The translations under genes and the position numbers were made by a program. A stretch of 64,000 nucleotides of DNA from contig JAVBKZ010000034.1 in NCBI GenBank assembly GCA_031553755.1, positions 106,132-170,131 on the forward strand. Reading direction: 5' to 3'. The DNA comes from JAIRVZ01 sp031553755. Lineage in GTDB: Bacteria > Bacteroidota > Bacteroidia > Bacteroidales > Azobacteroidaceae. Positions 24,076 through 34,346 of this stretch are shown piece after piece (within the stretch, counting starts at the first letter, position 1; every line of letters begins with the position of its first letter). A model generated the notes under the pieces. It was not told where the DNA came from, made no database searches, and saw only the letters and a program-made list of their open reading frames with translations.

Positions 24076-25268
24076 TTTATATCTTCACATTGCTTCTGAC
24101 TCTTCTCTTTGTATATATGTATGACATTAAAGGCCGAGTTAAAGATTCAAATCTATCTTATTGTTTTTTACTTGCAGTTGCAATTATAATTGCAGGTTGT
24201 AGGTATGTAATAGGAGGAGATACTGTAAGATATATGCGTTTTTTTGAAATTTATCCAACATTAAGAGAAAGTTCAGATTTTTTTTCATACTTGTTGTATG
24301 ATCCCTTATGGATGATTCTAAATTCCTCCATAAAGACAGTTTGCAACGATTTTACTTTTTTTCAATTTATTCATGCTATAATTGTAAACGTAATATTATT
24401 TTTATTTTTTCAAAAACAAACAAAATATAAGTTTACAGCCGTTTTTTCCTATTTTGTATTTTCATATTTATATTTTAACATGGAAATTCTTCGAGAAATT
24501 TTAGCAGTTCTTTGTTTTCTCTACTGTTTAAGTTTCTATGAAAAAAAGAAATGGAGTGTGTATTATTTAATTGCGGTATTGGCATTTTTTTTTCATTCTT
24601 CGGCTATCGTTATTTTTTTCTTTCCTTTTTTTCGAAATATAAAATTTACTATACTACGAACTCTGTCTCTTGTTACGTTTGGAGTAATTGTATTCCTGTT
24701 CTTGTCTCCTTTTCTCGAAATATTGGCATTAAATCCAATAATGAGATCTAAATTAGAAATATATGAAGGTATGGAACTAAATATAGTTGGTAAAATAGCT
24801 TATTTTATACAATATGTTATCATTCCTTTACTTATGATATATATAAATGACAATAGGATGAAAAAAAGAAATCCTAAATTTGAAATGTTTTATCTAATTT
24901 ATTTTTTTATTACTTCAATTACTTTTGTGAATATGGCATTGGGAATTCGTTTTATGAATTATCTGACTCCTTTGCTTTTGGTTTTTTATACAGAATTTAT
25001 ATATAATGTTTTTTCTTCTCCATTTTTTAAAAAATTGAGAGGTTGGGCTTTTGTCTTTATTGTTTTCATTCCTTTATTTTTTACTTTTGGACAATATTTT
25101 AAAGATACATCAGAGGTTATGAAGGATACAAGGTATTATTTTTTATGGTATCCCTATACGAATGTTTTTGAAAAAGAAGAAACGGAACAGAAAATAATTA
25201 TAAACAAAAGAGAGAGATATGTAGATGATCTTATGGATGCTTCAGTTTCATCACTTGATAAAAAATAA
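24072..25268 (+). CDS. wzy: EpsG-family polysaccharide polymerase (Wzy), first copy
   Basis: A 398-residue membrane protein with about ten hydrophobic helices. The early segment AGCRYVIGGDTVRYMRFFE (about residues 36-54) matches the GxRxxxGxDxxxY signature of the EpsG family, and FFHSSAIVIFFFPFF (about 172-186) the conserved HxSA helix. EpsG-like proteins polymerise repeat units in the periplasm, like Wzy. The start codon overlaps the flippase stop (ATGA), indicating coupling. A large cytoplasmic or periplasmic tail follows the last helix. Confidence 0.78.
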   Translation: MIYIFTLLLTLLFVYMYDIKGRVKDSNLSYCFLLAVAIIIAGCRYVIGGDTVRYMRFFEIYPTLRESSDFFSYLLYDPLWMILNSSIKTVCNDFTFFQFIHAIIVNVILFLFFQKQTKYKFTAVFSYFVFSYLYFNMEILREILAVLCFLYCLSFYEKKKWSVYYLIAVLAFFFHSSAIVIFFFPFFRNIKFTILRTLSLVTFGVIVFLFLSPFLEILALNPIMRSKLEIYEGMELNIVGKIAYFIQYVIIPLLMIYINDNRMKKRNPKFEMFYLIYFFITSITFVNMALGIRFMNYLTPLLLVFYTEFIYNVFSSPFFKKLRGWAFVFIVFIPLFFTFGQYFKDTSEVMKDTRYYFLWYPYTNVFEKEETEQKIIINKRERYVDDLMDASVSSLDKK

Positions 25269-25282
25269 TTTAAGATAACAAT

Positions 25283-27055
25283 ATGAGTCGCTTTTATATC
25301 ACCAATAATATATTGAAAAATGGAAAAGAAAATTTCCAAATTTTAAAAAAAGATCAAATTGTTTTTGGACGATCAAAAGAATCTACTGCTGATTTGGACG
25401 ATTTTTGTTCATTCGAAAATTTTACTATCTTGTTTGATGGTAGAATTTATAATTTAGATACTATAGAATCAGAATTAGTAAATATAGGGTACTTGTTTGA
25501 AACAAAAAAAGAAGAGGAAATTTTATTAAAAGGTTACAAAGAATGGGGGAGTGATGTTGTCGCTAAATTGAACGGTATGTTCGCTTTTGTCATTTATGAT
25601 TCATTAAAAAATGAAATTTTTTGTTCTCGAGATCGTTTAGGCGTAAAACCTTTATATTATTATTGGGAAAATGGTTCATTTGAAATTGCTAATCAATTAT
25701 TATCTCTGAACGAAAATAAGGAAATTAATAAGGAAGCAGTTTCGATGTTTTTAGATTGTACTTATATTCCAAGTCCATATAGTATATACAAGGATGTATT
25801 TAAATTATTACCAGGTTGTAATTTAGAAATAAATGTAGGAAGAAAGGAATTGAAATTATCTCAATATTGGGATTTAAATCAAGTAGAAGAAAAAAATATT
25901 TCTTTTAATGAGGCAAAAGAACAACTGCATGACTTATTGAAAGATGCGATAAAAATTCGAATGAAAGCAATTACTGCTGTAGGTTCTTTTTTATCAGGAG
26001 GAATTGATTCTGCTGTAGTTTCAAGCATTGCCTCTTCGTTGAATGAAAAACCTCTGAAAACATTTACGATAGGCTTTGAAAATCCGGATTTTGATGAAAG
26101 CAAGATTGCGACTCAATATGCTTCAATTATTCAAACAGATCACACGACAGAAATTTGTAAACCCGAAGATTTTTTGAAAATGTTACCTGTTCTTATTCAA
26201 GTATATGATGAGCCTTTTGCTGATAGTTCCGCTATACCGTCTCTTTTATTAAATAAAATAACAAAAAAAACAGCATCAATTGCATTGGCTGGAGATGGTG
26301 GTGATGAGAGTTTTTTAGGTTATCCTTATTTTGATATGCTTAATCAATATCAATTTTTATTTAAAATTCCATATACTTTTAGATATTTTTTGTCAAAAAT
26401 ACTTGTATGTAATTTACTTGGTAATAGGACGCATTCAATAAGAAGATTGTTGAATGTTCCCACTATTAAGAATTTTGTAGAAAATGTTTTTATAGGTACC
26501 AATACATTGCAAAAAAAGAGAATTAGATATTGGTTGGATGCATATTCTAAATACTGGAATAAATCAGAAAATCTAATCCAACAAGCTGCTGATTTAGGGA
26601 TTAAATTATCATTAGAAAACGATAGTAATGTAAAAGTTGAGCGGGCGAGTTCTGCTTTTTCAATGGAAATCAGGAGTCCATTTTTAGATTATCGGATAGT
26701 CGAATTTGCAAGAAGTTTGCCAATCGAATACCGCATATTTAAAGGACAAAAAAAATATATTTTAAGAGAAATTTTGAAAGATTATATTCCGGAATCAGTT
26801 TTTAATCAACCCAAAAAAGGTTTTGCGGTTCCAATAGTGGATTGGATAAGAAATGAATTGAAAGATGAATTTGCACAAGCTCTTTCTGACAATTTTTTAA
26901 ATACAATTCCTAATTTTAATGTTGTCAAATTTAAAAATATGTATAAAGAACATTTACAAGGGATAAAAGATAATTCCTCTTATATTTGGAGAGTTTACAT
27001 ATTGTCGAAATGGTGTTCTGAACATAGAATAGATTTGAATAAACATATTGTATAA
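25283..27055 (+). CDS. Asparagine-synthase-like amidotransferase with degenerate glutaminase domain
   Basis: A 590-residue AsnB homologue. The C-terminal synthetase domain has an intact PP-loop, FLSGGIDSAVVS (about residues 234-245), and the late SAFSMEIRSPFLDYRIVEFAR segment. The N-terminal Ntn glutaminase domain is degraded: the sequence starts MSRFY instead of MCGI, so the nucleophile Cys2 is missing, RGPD is not found, NGE is replaced by DGR, and the glutamine-binding Asp of the TDTE segment is Glu. GMFAFVIYD and RDRLGVKPLYY remain. It would need free ammonia or a partner, or have another role. First of three AsnB-like genes in the cluster. Confidence 0.85.
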   Translation: MSRFYITNNILKNGKENFQILKKDQIVFGRSKESTADLDDFCSFENFTILFDGRIYNLDTIESELVNIGYLFETKKEEEILLKGYKEWGSDVVAKLNGMFAFVIYDSLKNEIFCSRDRLGVKPLYYYWENGSFEIANQLLSLNENKEINKEAVSMFLDCTYIPSPYSIYKDVFKLLPGCNLEINVGRKELKLSQYWDLNQVEEKNISFNEAKEQLHDLLKDAIKIRMKAITAVGSFLSGGIDSAVVSSIASSLNEKPLKTFTIGFENPDFDESKIATQYASIIQTDHTTEICKPEDFLKMLPVLIQVYDEPFADSSAIPSLLLNKITKKTASIALAGDGGDESFLGYPYFDMLNQYQFLFKIPYTFRYFLSKILVCNLLGNRTHSIRRLLNVPTIKNFVENVFIGTNTLQKKRIRYWLDAYSKYWNKSENLIQQAADLGIKLSLENDSNVKVERASSAFSMEIRSPFLDYRIVEFARSLPIEYRIFKGQKKYILREILKDYIPESVFNQPKKGFAVPIVDWIRNELKDEFAQALSDNFLNTIPNFNVVKFKNMYKEHLQGIKDNSSYIWRVYILSKWCSEHRIDLNKHIV

Positions 27056-27072
27056 GTTTTACAATTTTTATT

Positions 27073-28137
27073 TTGAAAAAATTATTATTCATAACTCCTG
27101 AATTAAGAGGAGGAGGAGCAGAAAACAATATGGTAAATATTGTTAAGTCACTTGATCCTTGTAAATTTCAAGTTCTTCTGTTAGTCTGTTGTGATGAAGA
27201 AAAAGATTTTGACTTAATTCCTGACCATGTAAAGGTTATATCTTTGAACAAAAAGCGGGTTTTATTGGCATTTCCTGGTATCTTAAAAACTATTCGAAAA
27301 GAGAAACCTAATATTGTTTTTACTTCTTTAGAACATCTTAGTTTTATAGCTACGGTTTATAAAATTGTTACATATAGTAATTATTTGAACATAGTAAGAT
27401 TACCTTCGTTACCCAGTAATAATTTAGGGACAACATTTAAATCTAAATTACTTGGTTTTTTTAATATCTACCTTTTTCGAAAAGCTGATTATGTGATTGC
27501 TCAATCAGAACAAATGAGGCAGGAAGCTATTCAGATTTTAAAAATATTGCCACATAGAGCGATTACAATATTTAATATCGTAAATAAAGAAGAAATAGAA
27601 ATAAAAGCTCAGAAACAGTCTTGTTTATATAATGAAGAAAATTATAATATAGTTGCTGCTGGCACATTATATGCCGTTAAAGGTTTTGATTTATTGATTG
27701 AAGCAATTGCCGGGGTAAAAAAAAATATCCCCAATGTTAAGTTACATATTTTAGGTAAAGAACAATATAGAGATAATTACAAGTCATATTTAGAGTCGAT
27801 AGTATCAAAATTTCAAATTGAGAGTAATGTTATTTTTCATGGATTTCAAATAAATCCTTACCCCTACATAGAACAAGCGAATTTATTTGTATTGTCATCG
27901 CGGAAAGAAGGATTTCCAAATGTTGTGTTGGAAGCCTTGACTTTGGGAGTTCCGGTTGTTGCTACTAATTGTGTTGATTTTAGCGGTATTATTGATGAAA
28001 ATAAAAATGGTTTTGTCGTTCAAAAAAATGATATGCTTTCTTTAGCAAAAGGTATTTTAAAGGCCCAATCTATAGAAAAGGTTCACTTTACGGTGTCTAA
28101 TTATGATTTTAATAAGTGGTTTGATGACATTGACTAA
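27073..28137 (+). CDS. Glycosyltransferase family 4 protein
   Basis: A 354-residue cytoplasmic or peripheral-membrane GT-B enzyme. The N-terminus (KKLLFITPELRGGGAENNMVNIVKSL) has the glycine-rich acceptor-side loop of GT4 enzymes, and the C-terminal domain has VLSSRKEGFPNVVLEALTLGVPVVATN (about residues 275-301), the EGFPxxxLEAxxxGxPVV signature binding the sugar nucleotide. It would add one sugar to the lipid-linked unit; donor and linkage are not readable. The start is a TTG, since no ATG precedes the conserved N-terminus. Confidence 0.85.
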   Translation: MKKLLFITPELRGGGAENNMVNIVKSLDPCKFQVLLLVCCDEEKDFDLIPDHVKVISLNKKRVLLAFPGILKTIRKEKPNIVFTSLEHLSFIATVYKIVTYSNYLNIVRLPSLPSNNLGTTFKSKLLGFFNIYLFRKADYVIAQSEQMRQEAIQILKILPHRAITIFNIVNKEEIEIKAQKQSCLYNEENYNIVAAGTLYAVKGFDLLIEAIAGVKKNIPNVKLHILGKEQYRDNYKSYLESIVSKFQIESNVIFHGFQINPYPYIEQANLFVLSSRKEGFPNVVLEALTLGVPVVATNCVDFSGIIDENKNGFVVQKNDMLSLAKGILKAQSIEKVHFTVSNYDFNKWFDDID

Positions 28138-28187
28138 GGAAAACATTGGTTTTGAAATAAAAATATTAACATAAAAAACAGTCGTTG

Positions 28188-29993
28188 ATGTGTGGAATTT
28201 ATGGAACAACAAGATTTTATAACAAAGAAATTCTTGATAAAAAATTAGAACAAATTAAATTTAGGGGGCCTGATTATAGTGCATTAAAATCAGATGGTCA
28301 TGTTACATTTGCTCATGTTCGTCTTTCTATAATTGATTTGAGTGACAGGGCTAATCAACCATTGCAATATCAACATTTGATTGTTGTACTGAATGGAGAA
28401 ATATACAATTACAAGACCATTAAAACTGAGCTTGAAAAAAAAGGATATATATTTAATACCACTTCTGATTCAGAAGTTTTGGGAGGCGCGTATCTTGAGT
28501 ATGGAACGAATTGTGTGTCTATGTTTAATGGTATGTTTTCTTTTGCCATTTATGATCAAAAAAACAAAATTATATTTGGAGGCCGGGATCGGTTAGGAAA
28601 AAAGCCATTTTATTATTCATTGTTGGATGGATTTGAATTTTGTTCTCAGCCGTCTGCTATTAAAATGGGAAGAAATGATATAACGATTGACGAAGAAAGT
28701 ATTCAACAATATTTGTTGTTTGGTCATGTTCCTGAGCCTAATTCTATTTATAAAGAAATTAAAAAAATCCCTCCGGGCACAAGTTTTATTTATGATACGA
28801 ATAAACAACAAATTGAGTTTTCTCCCTATTGGACAGTTCAAGAAACTCCATTTCTTTCCTATGAACAGCCATACATTAAAGCAAAATCTGATTTAAGTAA
28901 TTTATTAAACGATGCAGTGGCTTTACGCTTACAATCGGATGTTAGTTTAGGTACATTCCTTTCCGGAGGAATAGACTCCACCTTAATGACGGCATTATGT
29001 AAGAAACAAAAAGATAATATCGAGGCTTTTTCTATAGGATTTCCCGGATCCGATATGGATGAAAGTATGGATGCGATGAACATAGCTAAGCATTTAAACG
29101 TAAAACATACAATCATAGAGTGTAATCCTAACGAAGGAATGAAATTGATTGAAAATATTACAAAATATTACGATGAACCTTTTTCTGATTCTTCAGCGAT
29201 ACCTTCGATGTTATTATGCCAAAAGGCAAAAAAATATATAACAGTGGCAATATCCGGAGATGGGGGTGATGAAAGTTTTATGGGATATAAAAGAATAAAA
29301 TGGGTGAAAGATGTATCTTCAATTTATAAATTCCCACAAGCTTTCAGAATAGTTGTTTCCGACTTACTAAAACAAATTCCTAATTATAGAATTAAACTAA
29401 TAGCAAAAGGACTAAGATATAACACGATTGAAGATTTGGCTATGAGTTTACTTGCAAGTCAATATCCTCTATCCTTGATTGCTGATTTTAAAAATACAAT
29501 CGACTATCAGAGGATGCAGGTGCAAGCTATTCCATTATTTCAAAGAATTTCTGATTTAGACTTGCAGTTTTATCTTTTAAATGATTGTAATGTAAAAGTA
29601 GACAGGGCGGCGGCTTCTGTGGGGGTGGAAGTCCGTTCCCCTTTATTAGATTATCGGGTTGTCGAATTTGCAAGGAATTTACCTGTTTCTTATAGATATC
29701 AAACCGGAAATCAGAAACGAATATTACGGGACATTTTATATGGTTATGTTCCTAAACAGCTTATGGATAGACCGAAAAAAGGATTTGCAATACCATTAAA
29801 AGATTGGTTTAGAAATGAATTGAAAGAATATGTATATGAGCAGTTTTCTGATAAAAATCTTTCAATGATTCCATTTCTCGATAAGGAACTTGTACGAAAA
29901 AATGTACAATTACACATGGATGGAAAAATAAACTTTTTTTCAGAAATGTGGGAATTAATAGTTTTAATCCAATGGTTTAATAAAAATGAATAA
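28188..29993 (+). CDS. Asparagine synthase (glutamine-hydrolysing)-like amidotransferase
   Basis: A 601-residue AsnB-family protein with all standard elements. ATG 28188 (not the adjacent TTG) gives MCGIYG with the nucleophile Cys2; RGPD (about residues 28-31), NGEIYNY (about 72-78) and the SDSEV aspartate complete the glutaminase site; the synthetase PP-loop is FLSGGIDSTLMTA. In polysaccharide loci such proteins amidate uronic acids (as WbpS does for GalNAcA), which fits the UDP-GalNAcA genes upstream. Free asparagine synthesis cannot be excluded. It overlaps the next glycosyltransferase gene by 8 bases. Confidence 0.9.
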   Translation: MCGIYGTTRFYNKEILDKKLEQIKFRGPDYSALKSDGHVTFAHVRLSIIDLSDRANQPLQYQHLIVVLNGEIYNYKTIKTELEKKGYIFNTTSDSEVLGGAYLEYGTNCVSMFNGMFSFAIYDQKNKIIFGGRDRLGKKPFYYSLLDGFEFCSQPSAIKMGRNDITIDEESIQQYLLFGHVPEPNSIYKEIKKIPPGTSFIYDTNKQQIEFSPYWTVQETPFLSYEQPYIKAKSDLSNLLNDAVALRLQSDVSLGTFLSGGIDSTLMTALCKKQKDNIEAFSIGFPGSDMDESMDAMNIAKHLNVKHTIIECNPNEGMKLIENITKYYDEPFSDSSAIPSMLLCQKAKKYITVAISGDGGDESFMGYKRIKWVKDVSSIYKFPQAFRIVVSDLLKQIPNYRIKLIAKGLRYNTIEDLAMSLLASQYPLSLIADFKNTIDYQRMQVQAIPLFQRISDLDLQFYLLNDCNVKVDRAAASVGVEVRSPLLDYRVVEFARNLPVSYRYQTGNQKRILRDILYGYVPKQLMDRPKKGFAIPLKDWFRNELKEYVYEQFSDKNLSMIPFLDKELVRKNVQLHMDGKINFFSEMWELIVLIQWFNKNE

Positions 29994-31053
29994 ACAAATA
30001 TTATTTTTTTATACTTTTAATAATGTTGGAGGGACAGAAACGAATATTATTAAGATAGCAAGGGAACTTGTGATAATGGGATATGGTGTCCATTTAGCAT
30101 TTTTAAATGAAGACGGGCCATTGCTTGACAATCTTAATTTCGAAATATCCTCCATTACTTGCATTGGCAATTTCAAAAAACATCCATTTTTGTCGTATAA
30201 AAAATATAAACAACTAATTCAGAAAGAGCATATTGATGTCGTACTGAATTTTGGATTGAAAGTGGAATGTTTTTCAAGATTGTTTGCAAAAAAATTTGGA
30301 GTTAAAAGGATAATCTCTAATATACGAAGTACGGATAATCATCGAAAATGGTATCATACCCTGTTGGATAGATTGACACAAAAAAATGTTGATTTATGGG
30401 TTTCCAATTCAGAAGCGGGAAAACAAGCCCATCATAAACGTGAAAAAGTTCCCAATGAGAAAATTTCTGTAATTTATAATTTTATAGATACCTATCCTAA
30501 AATATTACACAAAGAGCAATCGAAAGTGTTGAGGATAGGAATCCTTGCAAATATTTTTAAACGCAAAGGTTATTTTGATACTATCCCCCTAACTAAAATA
30601 TTGATGGAGAAAGGTATTGAAATTAAATATATTATTGGAGGTGTAGATAAAACAAATGGAACATTCTTGAAAGAATTGGAAAAAGAAAAATTACTTTCTT
30701 ATTTTAAATTTAAGGGATATGTATCGGATAAGGTGCAATTTTTCTCAGAAATAGATGTATTCTTTTTGCCATCGTATTTAGAAGGATTACCTACTGTTAT
30801 TTTGGAGGCCATGATGTTTGAAAAACCTATTGTAGCAAGCAATATAGGCGGAATTCCTGAAGTAATAACAGATGGAGAAACCGGTTATCTTTTTAATCCG
30901 GGAAATGTTGACGGATTTGCTACCGGAATAATAAATTTATTAAATGAAGAACAGAAGGAGAAAATAATAAGAAATGCAAAGCGTCAGGTGGAAGAAAAAT
31001 TTTCTAAAACTCAATGTATGAATAAATGGATCAATATAATAGACAATCAATAG
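29986..31053 (+). CDS. Glycosyltransferase family 4 protein
   Basis: A 355-residue GT-B enzyme. It begins NKQILFFYTFNNVGGTETNIIKIARELV with the GGTE loop of GT4 enzymes and has FFLPSYLEGLPTVILEAMMFEKPIVASNIGGIPEVI split over about residues 259-294, with the EGLPTVILEA and GGIPE nucleotide-binding elements. It starts within the end of the preceding amidotransferase gene, so the two are translationally coupled. Role: transfer of one sugar in repeat-unit assembly, specificity unknown. Confidence 0.87.
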   Translation: MNKQILFFYTFNNVGGTETNIIKIARELVIMGYGVHLAFLNEDGPLLDNLNFEISSITCIGNFKKHPFLSYKKYKQLIQKEHIDVVLNFGLKVECFSRLFAKKFGVKRIISNIRSTDNHRKWYHTLLDRLTQKNVDLWVSNSEAGKQAHHKREKVPNEKISVIYNFIDTYPKILHKEQSKVLRIGILANIFKRKGYFDTIPLTKILMEKGIEIKYIIGGVDKTNGTFLKELEKEKLLSYFKFKGYVSDKVQFFSEIDVFFLPSYLEGLPTVILEAMMFEKPIVASNIGGIPEVITDGETGYLFNPGNVDGFATGIINLLNEEQKEKIIRNAKRQVEEKFSKTQCMNKWINIIDNQ

Positions 31054-31056
31054 ACT

Positions 31057-31148
31057 AAGTAATTGTTTGAAATTAATTCATATTCTGAAGTTGTTTAACG
31101 TTGGAAATCAAATAATTAAACTTTCAACATTAAACTAATAAACTAAAT
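31057..31148 (+). repeat. Copy A of a 90-bp inverted intergenic repeat
   Basis: This spacer matches, in the opposite orientation, the spacer at 40215-40313. Shared blocks include AAGTAATTGTT, AAATTAATTCATATTCTGAA and AATTAAACTTT. The two copies bracket about 9 kb of capsule genes. Confidence 0.85.
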
Positions 31149-31251
31149 TTGATGATATACTTAATTAACGATATTCGTTTTTGAAGGAGGTAAATAATGC
31201 TAAATCTTAAGCTGTTTTTTTAATCACTTTATTTTGAAAATAATATAGATT

Positions 31252-33144
31252 ATGTGTGGTATTGTAGGAATTATCAAGAGGAGTAAATTAGATTTTGTAG
31301 AAGAATTAGAAGTAAAAAAAATGACCTCTATGCTTTCTTTAAGAGGCCCAGATACAGAAGGTATATATGTCTATGGAAATATCGGTTTAGGCCATCGCCG
31401 CTTATCTATCATTGATGTTGAAGGAGGAAATCAACCTATTTTTACTTCAGATAGATCTATTGTTATTGTCTTTAATGGTATGATCTACAATTACCTTGAA
31501 TTGCGAAAACAATTGATAGATGTAGGAATTGTTTTTAGTACAAATACAGATACAGAGATATTAGTTCATGGCTATCAAGTGTGGGGTATAGATAAATTAT
31601 TGGAAAAAATAGAAGGTACTTTTGCATTTGCTATTCATGATGTAAAAAGAGAGATTGTTTACTTAATAAGGGATCGTTTTGGAGAAAAACCGATTTTTTA
31701 TCATACAGGCGATAATGCCTTATTTTTTGCTTCTGAATTAAAAGCTTTTGAGCATCAAATAAAAGAAAAAAAAATCTCCAAGCAAGGTTTGAATCTTTTT
31801 TTATCCCTGTCTTATATCCCTTCTCCTTTTACTATTTATGAGAATGTATGTAAATTAAGTGCAGGACATTACCTTGTTATTAAAGAAGGGAATTTCATTG
31901 AATCTAAACAATATTATTCTTTGGATGATCATATAGATAAAGAAAATAAAATCAATTTTGAAGAGGCAAAACAACAATTGGATAACTTATTAAAGAACTC
32001 TATAAAACAAAAAATGTTGTCGGATGTTCCTGTTGGCGCTTTTTTGAGTGGAGGTATTGATTCTAGTATTGTTGTCGGGTTAATGAGCCAAATGTCAGAT
32101 AAACCGATTAATACTTTTTCTATTGGATTTGAGGAAAAAAGTTATGATGAAAGTCAAAGGGCCCAAGTCGTGGCAGATAAATTCAAGACCAATCATACTT
32201 TACATTATTTAAACTATAATGATGTGATTGATACGATTGATAGTATCATTGATTATTTTGATGAACCATATGGAGATTCTTCTGCAATACCATCTTTTTA
32301 TGTTGCAAATTTGGCAAAATCAAAGGTGAAAGTAGTTTTGACAGGAGACTGTGCTGATGAGTTATTTGGTGGCTATGAAAAATATTTAGCAGGATATTAT
32401 GCGCGAAAATGGAATACAACTCCTTTATTTTTACGCTGGTTCTTTGTAAAACTAATTTCTTTATTTCCACACACAGGTTATACATCTCGTATGCTTAGGT
32501 ATGTCAAAAAAGTAGTAACAAATTCAGCGTTGAAAGGATTTGATTTACATTATTCATATATGTGTTTGGGCTTTTTTGATAATGAAAAAAAAATGTTACT
32601 AAATGATAATTTTTTATATGATAGTAAAAAAAATATTGAAGACCGTTACAATGTAATTAGAGGTACAGACGAATTGAACCATGGTATGCAATTTGATTTG
32701 GATATTGTGTTGGAAGGAGACATGTTTCCCAAGGGAGACAGGTGTGGTATGATGAATTCTATCGAAGAAAGGTCTCCGTTTTTTGATTATAGAATGGTTC
32801 ATTTTGCATCTTCATTACCTTCCCAATTTAAGATAAAAGGTCGAAATAAAAAATATATTTTGAAAGAAACATACAAGGAGCTATTACCGAAAAAAACGCT
32901 TAAATTCAAAAAGTCTGGGTTTGAAGTTCCTATTGATTTGTGGTTTAAAGATCAATTGAAAGACGATATGTTAGGATTATTGTCAAAAGAAAAAATAATG
33001 AAACAAGGGATATTCCAATACGATTATATCCTAAAATTAATTGATGAACATTTGAAAGGAAAAGAAAATCATAAAGGCAAACTTTGGAATCTTTATGTAT
33101 TCCAAAAATGGTATTATAAACATTATAATGAAGAATTGTATTAA
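31252..33144 (+). CDS. Asparagine synthase (glutamine-hydrolysing)-like amidotransferase, third copy
   Basis: A 630-residue AsnB-family protein. The glutaminase domain starts MCGIVGIIKRS with Cys2 and has RGPDTEG (about residues 33-39) and the NTDTEIL aspartate, but the usual NGE triad reads NGM (FNGMIYNYLELR), replacing a glutamine-contacting Glu. The PP-loop FLSGGIDSSIVVG and the C-terminal EERSPFFDYRMVHFA element are present. It is more like the widespread AsnB of polysaccharide loci (630 residues, MCGIVG) than the other two copies. It opens the second half of the cluster after a 200-base spacer with repeat A. Confidence 0.9.
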   Translation: MCGIVGIIKRSKLDFVEELEVKKMTSMLSLRGPDTEGIYVYGNIGLGHRRLSIIDVEGGNQPIFTSDRSIVIVFNGMIYNYLELRKQLIDVGIVFSTNTDTEILVHGYQVWGIDKLLEKIEGTFAFAIHDVKREIVYLIRDRFGEKPIFYHTGDNALFFASELKAFEHQIKEKKISKQGLNLFLSLSYIPSPFTIYENVCKLSAGHYLVIKEGNFIESKQYYSLDDHIDKENKINFEEAKQQLDNLLKNSIKQKMLSDVPVGAFLSGGIDSSIVVGLMSQMSDKPINTFSIGFEEKSYDESQRAQVVADKFKTNHTLHYLNYNDVIDTIDSIIDYFDEPYGDSSAIPSFYVANLAKSKVKVVLTGDCADELFGGYEKYLAGYYARKWNTTPLFLRWFFVKLISLFPHTGYTSRMLRYVKKVVTNSALKGFDLHYSYMCLGFFDNEKKMLLNDNFLYDSKKNIEDRYNVIRGTDELNHGMQFDLDIVLEGDMFPKGDRCGMMNSIEERSPFFDYRMVHFASSLPSQFKIKGRNKKYILKETYKELLPKKTLKFKKSGFEVPIDLWFKDQLKDDMLGLLSKEKIMKQGIFQYDYILKLIDEHLKGKENHKGKLWNLYVFQKWYYKHYNEELY

Positions 33145-33168
33145 CCGATATAGACAATCAGTAAAATA

Positions 33169-34299
33169 ATGAATCGACATCTCTATATTGTTGTCAATGT
33201 TGATTGGTTTTTTCTCTCGCATCGATTACCTCTTGCTCTTGCTGCAAAGCAAAATGGGTATGATGTAACTATTGTGACTAAAAACACAGGAAAAAAAGGA
33301 GAAATAGAATCTTATGGATTAGGATTTAAAGAAATTCCTTTTGATCGATCAGGTTCTAAATTATATCATGAATTGAAATGTGTATACTTACTTTATAAGT
33401 TATACAAAAAGCAAAAACCAGATATAATACATCATGTGACATTGAAAGCTAGTTTATTAGGGTGTTTTGCCGCTAAATTACAAGGACATAAAAAGGTCGT
33501 AAATGCAATTAGCGGATTTGGATATAATTTCATGGAAGGAAGAGAGGGTTTTAAGCAAAATCTTATTAAATTTAACATGAAATTGGCATTTAAAAGCAAG
33601 AATTTTCAATATATTTTTCAAAACCCGGATGATATAAATCAATTTTCTTCTTTTAGATTTGTTGAAAATACTCAAATTAATTTGATCAAAGGTTCTGGAA
33701 TTGATTTGAATAAATTTGTTTTCCAAGACGAAACTCCAAAGGATAAAGTTCGATTAATCCTTTTTGCAAGAATGCTTTATGATAAAGGTATTGTTGAGTT
33801 TATTAATGCTGCTAAAAAAATAAAGAATGAGGTTGAAAATAAAGCAGAATTTGTTTTAATTGGAGATTGCGATGTCTTTAATTTGGCAGGAATTCAAGAA
33901 AAACAATTATTAGAAATAATAGAACCACCTTACATTGACTGGACTGGGTTTGAAAAAAATATTTTTACTGCAATAAAAAATGCAGATGTCGTAGTGTTGC
34001 CATCTTACAGGGAAGGTCTTCCTAAATCATTAATTGAAGCTTGTGCTGTTGGTCGACCCATTATAACGACAGATACTCAAGGGTGTCGAGAGTGTGTATT
34101 GGATGCTTACAATGGTTATCTTGTTCCGATAAAAGACATAAATATGCTTGCACAAAAAATGATTGAATTAATAGAAAATAAAGAAAAAAGAATTAAAATG
34201 GGAAAAAATTCTCGAACTTTGGCAGAAAAAGAATTTTCATTAGATTTGGTAATTGATAAACATCTTAAAATATATAGTAAAATGTCAAAAACCAACTAA
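33169..34299 (+). CDS. Glycosyltransferase family 4 protein (PglA-like)
   Basis: A 376-residue GT-B enzyme. N-terminal RHLYIVVNVDWFFLSHRLPLA and IIHHVTLKASLLGCFAAKL, followed by AISGFGYNFME, are characteristic of the PglA/WbpX-like group that extends undecaprenyl-diphosphate-linked aminosugars. The C-terminal signature is VLPSYREGLPKSLIEACAVGRPIITTD (about residues 276-302). Placed directly before the reductase and initiating-transferase genes, it is a good candidate for adding the second sugar; that is inference. Confidence 0.85.
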   Translation: MNRHLYIVVNVDWFFLSHRLPLALAAKQNGYDVTIVTKNTGKKGEIESYGLGFKEIPFDRSGSKLYHELKCVYLLYKLYKKQKPDIIHHVTLKASLLGCFAAKLQGHKKVVNAISGFGYNFMEGREGFKQNLIKFNMKLAFKSKNFQYIFQNPDDINQFSSFRFVENTQINLIKGSGIDLNKFVFQDETPKDKVRLILFARMLYDKGIVEFINAAKKIKNEVENKAEFVLIGDCDVFNLAGIQEKQLLEIIEPPYIDWTGFEKNIFTAIKNADVVVLPSYREGLPKSLIEACAVGRPIITTDTQGCRECVLDAYNGYLVPIKDINMLAQKMIELIENKEKRIKMGKNSRTLAEKEFSLDLVIDKHLKIYSKMSKTN

Positions 34300-34346
34300 A
34301 AATACATCATATATCTAATTGGTCATCTTAATATATTAAGAATAAT

